Of a stretch of DNA of 64,000 bases, positions 46,100-53,877 are shown one piece after another (the first letter of the stretch is position 1; each line of letters starts with the position of its first letter). The notes beneath the pieces were generated by a model, which saw nothing but the letters and a program-made list of their open reading frames with translations, ran no database searches and was not told the origin of the DNA. The stretch is from the NCBI GenBank assembly GCA_963815135.1, contig CAWFFO010000006.1, positions 62,001 to 126,000 on the forward strand, given 5' to 3'. The position numbers and the translations under genes are program-made. The DNA comes from CAIWTU01 sp963815135 (lineage in GTDB: Bacteria; Desulfobacterota; Desulfuromonadia; Geobacterales; Geobacteraceae).

Positions 46100-46648
46100 T
46101 TAATAGTCAAACGTCGGCGGGGTTACTACCCAGAGGATTTTCGCGTCGGTTTTGCCGATATTCTTCACCGAGTGCCTTTTGCCCGAACTGAAATAAAAGC
46201 ATTCGCCTTTCCTGACGGTGTAAAACTGGTCGTCGAGCTGCAGCTGTATCTTGCCGAGGAGGAGATAGCCGAATTCCTCTCCCTCGTGGTAGTCCTGCTG
46301 CTTCATTTCCTCGCCTGGTCTGATTGTTACCAGGGCCGGGTCCATCTCCCGGTTCTGTGCCCCGGGAACCAGCAGTTCGACCATCACTCCATCGCCATCC
46401 GCGGTTGATTGAATACGAGCTTTTTCGCCGAAAACGATATCTTCTCCTTGTGTGGGTTCGGAGAAAAATTCCTGCATGGTTATGCCGAAAACATCGACTA
46501 TGTATTTAAGTGTGGCGATGGATGGAGATGTGGCATCGTTTTCCAGCTGGGAAATGTATCCCTTGGTAAGGTCCGCGCGGCCGGCCAGTTCTTCCTGTGT
46601 CAGGGAGTTGGTCATTCTCAGCCGTTTCAACCTTTCACCGATTTTCAA
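46100..46648 (-). CDS. XRE-cupin regulator (PuuR-like)
   Basis: The 182-residue protein has an N-terminal helix-turn-helix (MTNSLTQEELAGRADLTKGYISQLENDATSPSI, seen in overlapping parts) and a C-terminal cupin (EGEEFGYLLLGKIQLQLD, GECFYFSSGKRHSVKN). This architecture is shared by PuuR and similar regulators that sense small metabolites. The start is TTG with CGGAGG upstream. It is the first gene of the polyamine operon and probably represses it through the operators at 46661-46745. Confidence 0.88.
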   Translation of the reverse strand: MKIGERLKRLRMTNSLTQEELAGRADLTKGYISQLENDATSPSIATLKYIVDVFGITMQEFFSEPTQGEDIVFGEKARIQSTADGDGVMVELLVPGAQNREMDPALVTIRPGEEMKQQDYHEGEEFGYLLLGKIQLQLDDQFYTVRKGECFYFSSGKRHSVKNIGKTDAKILWVVTPPTFDY

Positions 46649-46660
46649 GAAATCCTCCGA

Positions 46661-46745
46661 GTTTAGTAATTCTAAACTTTTTGTTTAAAATGTAGTTTAG
46701 CATTCCTAAACTTTTTGTCAACGACGTTGTTTAGTAATTCTAAAC
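46661..46745. promoter_or_regulatory. three palindromic operators with 34-bp spacing
   Basis: Three copies of a 17-bp palindrome start at 46661 (GTTTAGTAATTCTAAAC), 46695 (GTTTAGCATTCCTAAAC) and 46729 (GTTTAGTAATTCTAAAC). The distance is exactly 34 bp each time. The middle site lies between the -35 and -10 elements of the minus-strand promoter; the others lie upstream and at the start of the transcript. They are the likely binding sites of the XRE-cupin regulator. Confidence 0.85.
46694..46721 (-). promoter_or_regulatory. promoter of the polyamine operon
   Basis: On the minus strand, TTGACA (46721-46716) is followed after 16 bases by TAAACT (46699-46694). The middle operator covers the spacer and part of the -10 element, so bound repressor would exclude RNA polymerase. 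Confidence 0.65.
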
Positions 46746-46982
46746 TTTATGTTTATTTGCATAAGCCGGCTGTGCTTTATAATACAAGAGCCGGGCCATG
46801 TCAAATATTTTTTTCATATAACACAAATTTTTAACGATGTTCTGAATCCGGTCTTCCGGTGCGGTTGGAAGACCTGTTGAATTTTTAATAGTATCGAATG
46901 TTCTATTGCCTATCGGATTACCATGATATATAAATTGATAATGCGACACCGAAATTGATCATTTCGCAATAAGGGGGTTAAA

Positions 46983-47795
46983 ATGCTCGCTGGGCAAAAA
47001 GTAGGATTCATAGGCGGGGGAAATATGGCCGAAGCAATCATCAAGGGACTTCTGTCCGGAGGAGTGCCTTCGTCCGCAATAACGGTATGCGAACCGGTTG
47101 AAGCGCGCAGGGAGTATCTGCGAGCCAAATATTCGGTTGATGTGCACAGTGACTGTGGGGCTGTTGTTTCGTCCGCTGAGACCGTCATACTGGCGGTGAA
47201 ACCCCAGGTGTGCGGCGCGGTGCTGAACGAAATAACAACCGGCGATGTCCAGGGAAAATTATTTGTTTCCATAATGGCGGGCGTAAAAACGGAAACCATA
47301 GAAACCGCGCTCAAGCGGTCAGCCAGGGTGGTGCGGGTCATGCCGAATACCCCTGCACTGGTTCTTGCCGCTGCGTCGGCGATAAGTCCGGGCGCGCATG
47401 CAACGGGCGAAGACCTTTCCCTGGTGCGCGAAATATTCGATCTGCTCGGAACCACCTGCCAGGCGGATGAAAAGCTGCTGGACGCCGTTACCGGCCTGTC
47501 CGGGAGCGGTCCGGCGTATGTGTTCACTTTCATAGAGGCGCTTTCCGATGCCGGAGTGAAAAACGGCCTGCCCCGTGATGTGGCTTCGAGGCTTGCGGCC
47601 CAGACGGTTTTCGGGTCGGCGAAAATGGTCATGGAGACAGGAGAACATCCGGCCGTGCTCCGTGAAAAGGTCACTTCTCCCGGCGGGACGACCATTGCCG
47701 CCCTTCATGTGCTGGAGCAGGAAGGATTCAGTGGAACGGTCATGACGGCGGTTGATGCTGCGACGAAACGTTCCATGGAATTGGGGAAAAAATAG
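46983..47795 (+). CDS. proC: pyrroline-5-carboxylate reductase
   Basis: The 270-residue enzyme makes proline from pyrroline-5-carboxylate. The NADPH fold starts VGFIGGGNMAEAIIKGLL, and the C-terminal signature GLSGSGPAYVFTFIEALSDAGVKNGL and TSPGGTTIAALHVLE are typical. GGGGG precedes the ATG. It is divergent from the polyamine operon. Confidence 0.95.
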   Translation: MLAGQKVGFIGGGNMAEAIIKGLLSGGVPSSAITVCEPVEARREYLRAKYSVDVHSDCGAVVSSAETVILAVKPQVCGAVLNEITTGDVQGKLFVSIMAGVKTETIETALKRSARVVRVMPNTPALVLAAASAISPGAHATGEDLSLVREIFDLLGTTCQADEKLLDAVTGLSGSGPAYVFTFIEALSDAGVKNGLPRDVASRLAAQTVFGSAKMVMETGEHPAVLREKVTSPGGTTIAALHVLEQEGFSGTVMTAVDAATKRSMELGKK

Positions 47796-47899
47796 GGAAA
47801 GGCAGCAGCTGGCAGTTGGCAAAAGGCAACGGGGGAAATAGCTAACGGTCAGCTTCCAGCGGCTAACCATGGTATTCCGGCACCGTCGTTAGAGTGTTT

Positions 47900-48745
47900 T
47901 CAAAACAAACCGTACTCGCGCTCGTAATGCTGAAACGCCCTTTTAATCCTGGTTATGAGGGTCACATCTCTTACCGGTTTGGTAAGAAAATCGAAAAAAC
48001 CTTTTTCGAACGCCCTGGCCTCTTCCTCCGGGTCCGTGCTCGATGTCATCAGTATGACCGGGATGAACCTTTTCTCCGGGAGGTTCTTAAGTGCAGTGTA
48101 AAAACCGTATCCGTCAAGTTTCGGAATGCCTTTGTCGATGATGACCACCGTAGGGTTTTCCGAAATCGCCATTTTATAGGCCTCCATTCCTTCGGAGGCG
48201 GTTACAACCCGGTAACCTTCTTTTGACAGCAGATGTCCGAGCATGGTGCACAGAAGGCTGTCTTCTTCCGCCACGAGAATGGTTTTATCCTGGGAAGAGG
48301 TGAGTTCCTTGTTCAGATAGTGCCTGCAGATGGCCGCGGTTATGTCCGTTCTCGTAGCAATGAACGGCACCACTTTCAGGCCCTTGTTCTTGGCAAGATT
48401 GGATACGATCCGCGTATTAGTGGGGTCCGCCATTGCAAGGGCCAGTCTGTCACCCTCGATTTTCAGGGGAAACAGCATGTTTTCCATGGCAACATCGGCC
48501 GGTACCAGTTTGAGCAGTTCGGGCGGGAAAGGATGCCTGGCAAAATCCCCTACCACCTGGCAATTGTATTGAATCGCCAGGGAGGCGGCGAGTTCCTCGC
48601 CGGTTATCAGCTCGCTTTCCTCAAGCATGGTTCCCAGCCTTTTGTTCAACCTTTTTGCCCGGGCCAGCGTCCTCTGCAGGGTGCTCTCCGTGATGATTCC
48701 CTTTTCGATCAGAATTTCACCGAGCAACTTTCTTTTATCGTTCAT
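47900..48745 (-). CDS. MshEN domain-response regulator fusion
   Basis: The 281-residue protein joins an N-terminal MshEN/T2SSE_N module (LGEILIEKGIITESTLQRTLARAKR, LGTMLEESELITGEELAASLAIQ, LLKLVPADVAMENMLFPLKI) to a C-terminal receiver (ILVAEEDSLL, phosphoacceptor Asp in VVIIDKGIP, MTSST and LTKPV). MshEN domains in type II secretion and pilus ATPases can bind c-di-GMP. There is no ATPase or output domain. GGAGAGAGATGGT precedes the ATG at 48745. Confidence 0.8.
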   Translation of the reverse strand: MNDKRKLLGEILIEKGIITESTLQRTLARAKRLNKRLGTMLEESELITGEELAASLAIQYNCQVVGDFARHPFPPELLKLVPADVAMENMLFPLKIEGDRLALAMADPTNTRIVSNLAKNKGLKVVPFIATRTDITAAICRHYLNKELTSSQDKTILVAEEDSLLCTMLGHLLSKEGYRVVTASEGMEAYKMAISENPTVVIIDKGIPKLDGYGFYTALKNLPEKRFIPVILMTSSTDPEEEARAFEKGFFDFLTKPVRDVTLITRIKRAFQHYEREYGLF

Positions 48746-48892
48746 ACCATCTCTCTCCGGATAAGTTTGGCGGAACAACTGAAATTGGACACCTTGGGTC
48801 TGCCGGCATTGTTGATTTCATGGCAGGCGGCATTTGGCCGGTTTCTCCTTAGCCGTCTTTAGAATCAATCAAGTAGTCATTTCAATCCGTTG

Positions 48893-49081
48893 TCATGCTC
48901 CTGTATCTTTATCTTTCTGCCTGTTCAGGTTTTCATACAATTCTATCTGTTCCTGCATGGAGAGTTTCTTTTTCCCCGCACATTTTTGCCCCAGGCACAT
49001 TCTGCAGCGGTCGTCGCTGCACCATTGGCAATAGGAGCAATCGGGGCAGGGATGCTTCTTGTCACAGTTATTTTTGGTCAT
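48893..49081 (-). CDS. small cysteine-rich protein
   Basis: The 62-residue protein starts MTKNNCDKKHPCPDCSYCQWC and continues with CRMCLGQKC, giving nine cysteines in mostly CxxC spacing, then a charged helical tail. It is probably a zinc- or iron-binding protein. The start at 49081 has AAGGG upstream and lies 7 bp after the deacetylase stop, so the two genes are probably co-transcribed. Confidence 0.65.
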   Translation of the reverse strand: MTKNNCDKKHPCPDCSYCQWCSDDRCRMCLGQKCAGKKKLSMQEQIELYENLNRQKDKDTGA

Positions 49082-49088
49082 TTGCCCT

Positions 49089-49949
49089 TCAATAGACGAT
49101 ATTCCTTTTCGGGGCAGTCCCTTCCAGTATTCTGGCAAAGGCTTTACCCTGGTCCGAGTTGATCATCAGGTAGCGGGGAATCTCCATCGGTTTGTCTTCA
49201 GGGCCGGCGTGGCGGCTGATGATGGTGAATGCCGCCCGGTAACCGTCCTCAGATGCCTTTCTTTCGAGGTAGTCGTTATGGATGCCGAAAGGCCAGGCAA
49301 GCAGGTCAACTTTGCCGCCCAGTTCCTTTTCCAGTTTTGCCTTCGATTTCACGAATTGGAAATCGACGAATTTAGCGTATTCCGCCGGCTTGAGCCGCTT
49401 TTTTTCATGATTGAAGTTTGGGTGCCAGTAAGTATGGGACTGAATGTCGAACAAACCCGTTTTCTTCATTTCGCGCAGTTGCTGCCAGGTCATGGCATAG
49501 CTGGCGTTTGAGATCGCCGAGGGGTATATGAACAAAGTTACCGGTATATTGTATTTTTTTGCCAGGGGCAGCATATAAGTATACATGGAAATATGCCCGT
49601 CGTCAGCTACGATGACAACCGATTTTGGTGGCGGTGCGGGACCCTTTTTCAGGCAGTAGTTTACCAGCCGGCTGAGCGGAATCACCTTGTATCCGTTATC
49701 CCTGAGGTATTGCAGGTTGGACTCGAAAACCTTTGTGGTGACGGTCATGCCGTCCTTTACGGTCGGTCCCAGCCTGTGGTAAAGGAGAATCGGGACATGC
49801 GGTGTCATTGCAGCCGCCGTGGACTTACCGGCGGGTTGCTGCTGCGCGCATGCCACAGTGACCGAGGCGAAGAGGGCGGCAAAAATTGCCGGAATGATGA
49901 AAAGAGTCAAAAAAAGTCTGTTCGGAGAGAGATGGTTCTTGTTGTTCAT
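49089..49949 (-). CDS. polysaccharide deacetylase
   Basis: The 286-residue protein has a signal peptide (ending near VACAQ) and a NodB-type carbohydrate esterase domain. The metal-site Asp is in VVIVADDGH and the two His in IQSHTYWHPNF; LAWPFGIHND carries the later motif. It would remove acetyl groups from a cell-surface or peptidoglycan-like polysaccharide in the periplasm. Confidence 0.88.
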   Translation of the reverse strand: MNNKNHLSPNRLFLTLFIIPAIFAALFASVTVACAQQQPAGKSTAAAMTPHVPILLYHRLGPTVKDGMTVTTKVFESNLQYLRDNGYKVIPLSRLVNYCLKKGPAPPPKSVVIVADDGHISMYTYMLPLAKKYNIPVTLFIYPSAISNASYAMTWQQLREMKKTGLFDIQSHTYWHPNFNHEKKRLKPAEYAKFVDFQFVKSKAKLEKELGGKVDLLAWPFGIHNDYLERKASEDGYRAAFTIISRHAGPEDKPMEIPRYLMINSDQGKAFARILEGTAPKRNIVY

Positions 49950-49950
49950 T

Positions 49951-50463
49951 CTATGATGTTTCCCTTGTGAGTTTATTTATGATCTCCGAGTGGAGCGGAA
50001 ATCTGTCCAGGAGTTCCGTCCTGTCCGCCATTTCAAAGTCCCAGTAGTCGAAGCCGGGCGCCACCGTACATCCAACCAGGGCGAAAGACTGATTGTCCGC
50101 CAGTTCCGCCCCGAACCAGCAGCCCGCCATTACCGCGGCCTGGAAAGTTTCTCCATTTTCCGGATTATCGCCAAGTCCTATGAGCTGATAATCCCCCTGT
50201 GGATCTATTACATGAATATTGAGCCGTGATCCGGCGTAAAAATGCCACAACTCGTCCGACCTGATGCGATGGAAGGCAGAGAAATCATGTCCATCGAGGA
50301 GGTAATAAATCGCAGTAGAGAAACTCCGGGCACCTGGCCGGTCTCCCGGCAATACGCTCTCCGGAATGTTTCCCGCGGACCGGTACGTTTCGCGGAAAAA
50401 ACCGCCTTCGGGATGTTTCTCCAAACCGAGTTTTTCTATCCAGAACCGTGCGTTAGCCGACAT
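49951..50463 (-). CDS. cupin domain protein (DUF985)
   Basis: The 170-residue protein has the DUF985 pattern LGLEKHPEGGFFRETYRS, AIYYLLDGHDFSAFHRIRSDELWHFY and GCTVAPGFDYWDFEMADR. The cupin fold probably binds a metal and a small ligand; the reaction is unknown. Start choice between the ATG at 50463 and a TTG at 50472 is open. It lies 1 bp from the deacetylase ORF and is probably co-transcribed with it. Confidence 0.85.
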   Translation of the reverse strand: MSANARFWIEKLGLEKHPEGGFFRETYRSAGNIPESVLPGDRPGARSFSTAIYYLLDGHDFSAFHRIRSDELWHFYAGSRLNIHVIDPQGDYQLIGLGDNPENGETFQAAVMAGCWFGAELADNQSFALVGCTVAPGFDYWDFEMADRTELLDRFPLHSEIINKLTRETS

Positions 50464-50712
50464 GATTTTCAAGATACTATCACTCTCCCCTCTCCCTGTG
50501 CAACATCTAAAATGGTGATGACATGCGGGGAGGCCATGAGATCAGATTCTTGACATTAAATGCGTTGTGGGTTAGTTTTGGGGCGAAATAAAGAATCCGT
50601 TTTTACCGGATCCAGGAAGGTTTCCAGCGAGATTATCCGACCATGTCTGCAGGCCGTCTGCCGCTCTGGAAATCTCGTTAATCAGATTATGCCGTGCGTA
50701 AAAGGGGGGTAA

Positions 50713-51087
50713 ATGTCGATTGTTCTGTCCATAGCAATTTGCGGCGCAATGGGTTGTCTGTCCCGCTATTTTATTTCCGGGTGGGTTTACCAGATTTTCG
50801 GCAAGAATTTTCCCTATGGTACTTTTGCCGTAAACATCATCGGGGCATTCATCCTCGGACTTTTGATGGAGTTCGGCCTCAGGAGCACCCTTATCCCGCC
50901 GACACTCCGTATTGGTCTTACGGTGGGTTTCATGGGTGGACTGACAACCTTTTCCACCTTCAGTTACGAGACCTTCAGGCTGCTCGAAGATGGCGAATTT
51001 CTCATAGCGTCTACAAACATAGTGGTGAGTGTTATCATATGTCTTCTGTTCACCTGGTTGGGTATAGTGACGGCACGGCAACTGTAG
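50713..51087 (+). CDS. crcB: fluoride channel CrcB/Fluc
   Basis: The 124-residue four-TM protein exports fluoride. GCLSRYFISGW, the Asn in YGTFAVNIIGAFILG and GGLTTFSTFSYE are family signatures. AAAAGGGGGG precedes the ATG. I looked for a fluoride riboswitch in the 240 bp upstream and did not find one. Confidence 0.95.
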   Translation: MSIVLSIAICGAMGCLSRYFISGWVYQIFGKNFPYGTFAVNIIGAFILGLLMEFGLRSTLIPPTLRIGLTVGFMGGLTTFSTFSYETFRLLEDGEFLIASTNIVVSVIICLLFTWLGIVTARQL

Positions 51088-51097
51088 GAGGGGGAAA

Positions 51098-51463
51098 ATG
51101 ACTAAATTTATCGGTGAAAAAGTCCTGATGCGGATACACATCAGCGAAAACGACAGGCATGGACACAGACCCTTGTATGAAGCACTGATCGATCTGCTGA
51201 TGGATGAAGGCATTGCCGGAGCGACCGTACTGCGCGGAGTTTCCGGATTCGGCCCTCATCTCGTGTATCATACCGACAAACTTCTTGAACTCGCCAAAGA
51301 CCTGCCCATGATTGTCGAGGTGGTGGCCTCCGAGGATAAACTGGATGCACTTATGCCCAAGATCGATGTTATGATGCAAGGGGGATTGATAACCTTCGAA
51401 AAAGTGCGGGTTGTGCGCTACTGCGACAAGAATGACAAGACGTGCGAATTGAAGGAACCGTAA
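51098..51463 (+). CDS. DUF190 protein
   Basis: The 121-residue protein has a ferredoxin-like fold with HISENDRHGHRPLYEALIDLLMDEGIAGATVLRGVSGFG, which is typical of DUF190. Family members are commonly paired with crcB, as here (10 bp apart). It may regulate the channel. AGGAGGGGG precedes the ATG. Confidence 0.9.
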   Translation: MTKFIGEKVLMRIHISENDRHGHRPLYEALIDLLMDEGIAGATVLRGVSGFGPHLVYHTDKLLELAKDLPMIVEVVASEDKLDALMPKIDVMMQGGLITFEKVRVVRYCDKNDKTCELKEP

Positions 51464-51547
51464 AACCGTATGGGGCGGTTCGTAACTTCACGGACTCAGG
51501 AAAAGCTTGAGCGGCATAATTGAATTTCGGAAAGGCGGTTTTGGAAA

Positions 51548-52045
51548 ATGAAGAACAGTATCGGGAACCTATTTCTGGAAATGGCGGTGATTGTCCTGGT
51601 TGCCTCGGCCATAGGGCTGATCTGGAATCACCGGATGCTGTCCGCCGTCTGGTCCGGAAAATCCGTCCCCGTCCCATCTTCTCCTGTATCCGCCGACTCT
51701 GCCAATCTTCCTCTTCCTGCAGGTCTGGCGCAGGCAAAGTACCTCTACGACCACAAGCAGGCGGTTTTTGTGGATGCCAGAGACGAACTGACATTCAGCC
51801 GGGGCAGGATAAAAGGTGCAATTTCGCTTCCTGTCGGCAAATTCGAAGAAAAACTGGCTGAATTCAAAAACAAAGTCCCTTTGTCGGACACCCTGGTGGT
51901 TTATTGTAACGGCTATGGATGTAACGATAGCATGACAGACGGGAAAAAGTTGATGTCGAACGGATACCGCCAGGTTCTGGTTTTCGAGGGGGGCTTCCCG
52001 GAATGGAAAGATGCCGGCTATCCGCTGGAGGGTGAACATCAATGA
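51548..52045 (+). CDS. membrane-anchored rhodanese-like protein
   Basis: The 165-residue protein has one N-terminal TM segment (MAVIVLVASAIGLIW) and a rhodanese domain on the outside, with VFVDARDELTFSRGRIKGAISLP and the catalytic cysteine in VVYCNGYGCNDS. It probably handles sulfur or a redox thiol in the periplasm. Its stop overlaps the next start (ATGA), indicating coupling with the MauE/DoxX-like protein. Confidence 0.85.
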   Translation: MKNSIGNLFLEMAVIVLVASAIGLIWNHRMLSAVWSGKSVPVPSSPVSADSANLPLPAGLAQAKYLYDHKQAVFVDARDELTFSRGRIKGAISLPVGKFEEKLAEFKNKVPLSDTLVVYCNGYGCNDSMTDGKKLMSNGYRQVLVFEGGFPEWKDAGYPLEGEHQ

Positions 52046-52506
52046 CTTCCTCTTTGAAAAAATATCTGTATGTTGTTGTGAGGATAGGCCTGGGTCTGGT
52101 TTTCATTTATGCCGGGATTCTCAAGATCAGTGACCCGACTGCCTTTGCCGGTAGCGTGGCCGCTTACAAAATCCTTCCCTATTCACTCAATTACCTTGTT
52201 GCCGCCGTACTGCCCTGGATCGAGACGATCTGCGGCCTGCTGCTTGTCATCGGCTATCGCACCAGGGCTGCGGCTTTCATCATTATCTCCATGAACCTGG
52301 TCTTCATGGTTGCACTGGCCTCAACTATCATCCGAGGACTCAATATTGACTGTGGTTGTTTTCGTCAGGGAGGTGAGAAAACTCCAGCCTGGATGGCGAT
52401 CCTGAGGGATGTGCTGTTCCTTGCGGCAGCTGTCTTCCTTTTCCGTCACGGAGGCAAATCCGCCGCAGCTTCCGGCGATATCAGGTTGCGGTGCGAGATA
52501 GATTGA
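52042..52506 (+). CDS. MauE/DoxX-type membrane protein
   Basis: The 154-residue protein has four TM segments with RIGLGLVFIYAGILKISDP and the redox-like DCGCF motif before the last helix. MauE/DoxX relatives are linked to disulfide or thiol metabolism. The overlap with the rhodanese gene suggests that they work together. Confidence 0.85.
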   Translation: MTSSLKKYLYVVVRIGLGLVFIYAGILKISDPTAFAGSVAAYKILPYSLNYLVAAVLPWIETICGLLLVIGYRTRAAAFIIISMNLVFMVALASTIIRGLNIDCGCFRQGGEKTPAWMAILRDVLFLAAAVFLFRHGGKSAAASGDIRLRCEID

Positions 52507-52580
52507 TCCGGTCCTTGTGGAAATTGCCGGGATTTTGCTTGGCAATACCTAATTTTATCTGAACTTTTACGGAGTGAAAA

Positions 52581-53168
52581 TTGCTGAGAGAAATAATCGT
52601 TGTCATTTTTGCATACCTCGTCGGTTCCATCCCCACCGGGCTCCTGCTGGCAAAAGCTTTCGGCGGGGTCGATATCCGCGAATCGGGTAGCGGTAATATC
52701 GGCGCGACCAATGTCTATCGCACACTGGGGCGAAAGGTCGGTCTGTTGACCCTGGTCGGCGATTGTCTGAAAGGGGTTGTGCCGGTCGTCTTGGCGTATG
52801 CACTGGGGTTTACCGCACTATGGGTGGCGATAGTCGGGCTTGCCGCTTTCCTCGGGCATGTCTATACCGTATTCCTGGGGTTCAAGGGGGGAAAGGGGGT
52901 TGCCACTGCGCTGGGGGTATTTCTCGCGGTGTCTTACCCGTCCGTTCTGATCGCCCTGGCGGTTTTCATCCTGGTCCTGCTGAAATGGCGGTATGTCTCT
53001 CTCGCTTCCGTAACGGCGGCCGCAGTAATGCCATTACTGGTTGCGCTAATTGACCGAAGACCCGAGACTGTAGCCATGACCATCATAATCGCGGCCATGG
53101 TCATATACAGGCACAAGGAAAACATAAGAAGGTTGAAGGCGGGTACTGAAAATAAATTCAGGGCATAA
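52581..53168 (+). CDS. plsY: glycerol-3-phosphate acyltransferase PlsY
   Basis: The 195-residue membrane enzyme transfers acyl groups from acyl-phosphate to glycerol-3-phosphate, the first step of phospholipid synthesis. All three motifs are seen: GSIPTGLLLAK, GSGNIGATNVYRTLG and GHVYTVFLGFKGGKGVAT. The start is TTG with GGAG eight bases upstream. Confidence 0.95.
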   Translation: MLREIIVVIFAYLVGSIPTGLLLAKAFGGVDIRESGSGNIGATNVYRTLGRKVGLLTLVGDCLKGVVPVVLAYALGFTALWVAIVGLAAFLGHVYTVFLGFKGGKGVATALGVFLAVSYPSVLIALAVFILVLLKWRYVSLASVTAAAVMPLLVALIDRRPETVAMTIIIAAMVIYRHKENIRRLKAGTENKFRA

Positions 53169-53203
53169 GGAACCCGGTATATCCCGTTTGTTCCAAGTTC
53201 CCC

Positions 53204-53233
53204 AAAAAAAAGAGCCGTTCACGGCTCTTTTTT
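53204..53233. terminator. bidirectional terminator
   Basis: AAAAAAGAGCCGT and ACGGCTCTTTTTT form a near-perfect stem with a 2-nt loop between plsY and the convergent ferritin-like gene. Confidence 0.9.
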
Positions 53234-53253
53234 ATCGGGTGAAGATTTCGTTG

Positions 53254-53706
53254 TTACATGTCGGTAAGTACCTTGTCGTCATACATTGACTCAAGGTAAA
53301 ATTTATGTTTCTTCTCCTCATCGGCAAGCATGCGGAAAAGCTTTTTCAACTCCGGCTCATCGGTCATTGTTTCCGCCTCTGCATAAAGCCTGTATGCTTT
53401 TTCCTCGCATTTCATCGCGTAAACCAGGATTTCCTGGTAAGTCATGTCTTCTCGATAAGGCATTTCCACAAGATAATCGCTGATCTTCAGGTCTGGAATG
53501 TTTCTTAGTTTGTACCTGGCAATTTTTTCCCGGTCCAGTTGCACGATGAACCTTTTGTGATTTGCCTCCTGCACGGCCATTTCTTCGAAAAGTTTCTTTG
53601 CGGAAGAGCTGATTGAAGCTTTCGCGGCGGATTTATATAATCTGAAAGAAGCATCTTCCTTTTCAAGGGCAAATTCCAGGATATCCTCAATTGTACTGAA
53701 TTCCAC
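53254..53706 (-). CDS. ferritin-like/rubrerythrin-type protein
   Basis: The 150-residue protein has a four-helix bundle with the di-iron signatures EKEDASFRLYKSAA, EEMAVQEANHKRFI, MKCEEKAYRLYAEAE and LADEEKKHKFYLE. It lacks the rubredoxin tail of classical rubrerythrins. It may act in peroxide or iron handling. I start at a GTG at 53706 with GAGGAG upstream; the reading to 53796 adds a basic stretch that does not look like this family. Confidence 0.85.
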   Translation of the reverse strand: MEFSTIEDILEFALEKEDASFRLYKSAAKASISSSAKKLFEEMAVQEANHKRFIVQLDREKIARYKLRNIPDLKISDYLVEMPYREDMTYQEILVYAMKCEEKAYRLYAEAETMTDEPELKKLFRMLADEEKKHKFYLESMYDDKVLTDM

Positions 53707-53877
53707 CTGTTTGTCTCCTCTTTGCTTGAATCTCCGCTCCGGGCAAAAATACCGAAGGGACCATAACCTTGTAACAACAAATAAGTGCAATGTCAAGGAA
53801 GGGGTTAAGTGCTTGACATGCAGGCCGCTATGTCATAGAAATACAATTTGATGAATCAATAACGCAAGGATGTGAAA

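Noticed and set aside
50520..50712. Fluoride riboswitch upstream of crcB
   Set aside because: I searched for the conserved pseudoknot segments and did not find them.
50572..51213. 213-codon minus-strand ORF opposite crcB and DUF190
   Set aside because: It is antisense to two clear genes in a typical pair and has no protein-like features.
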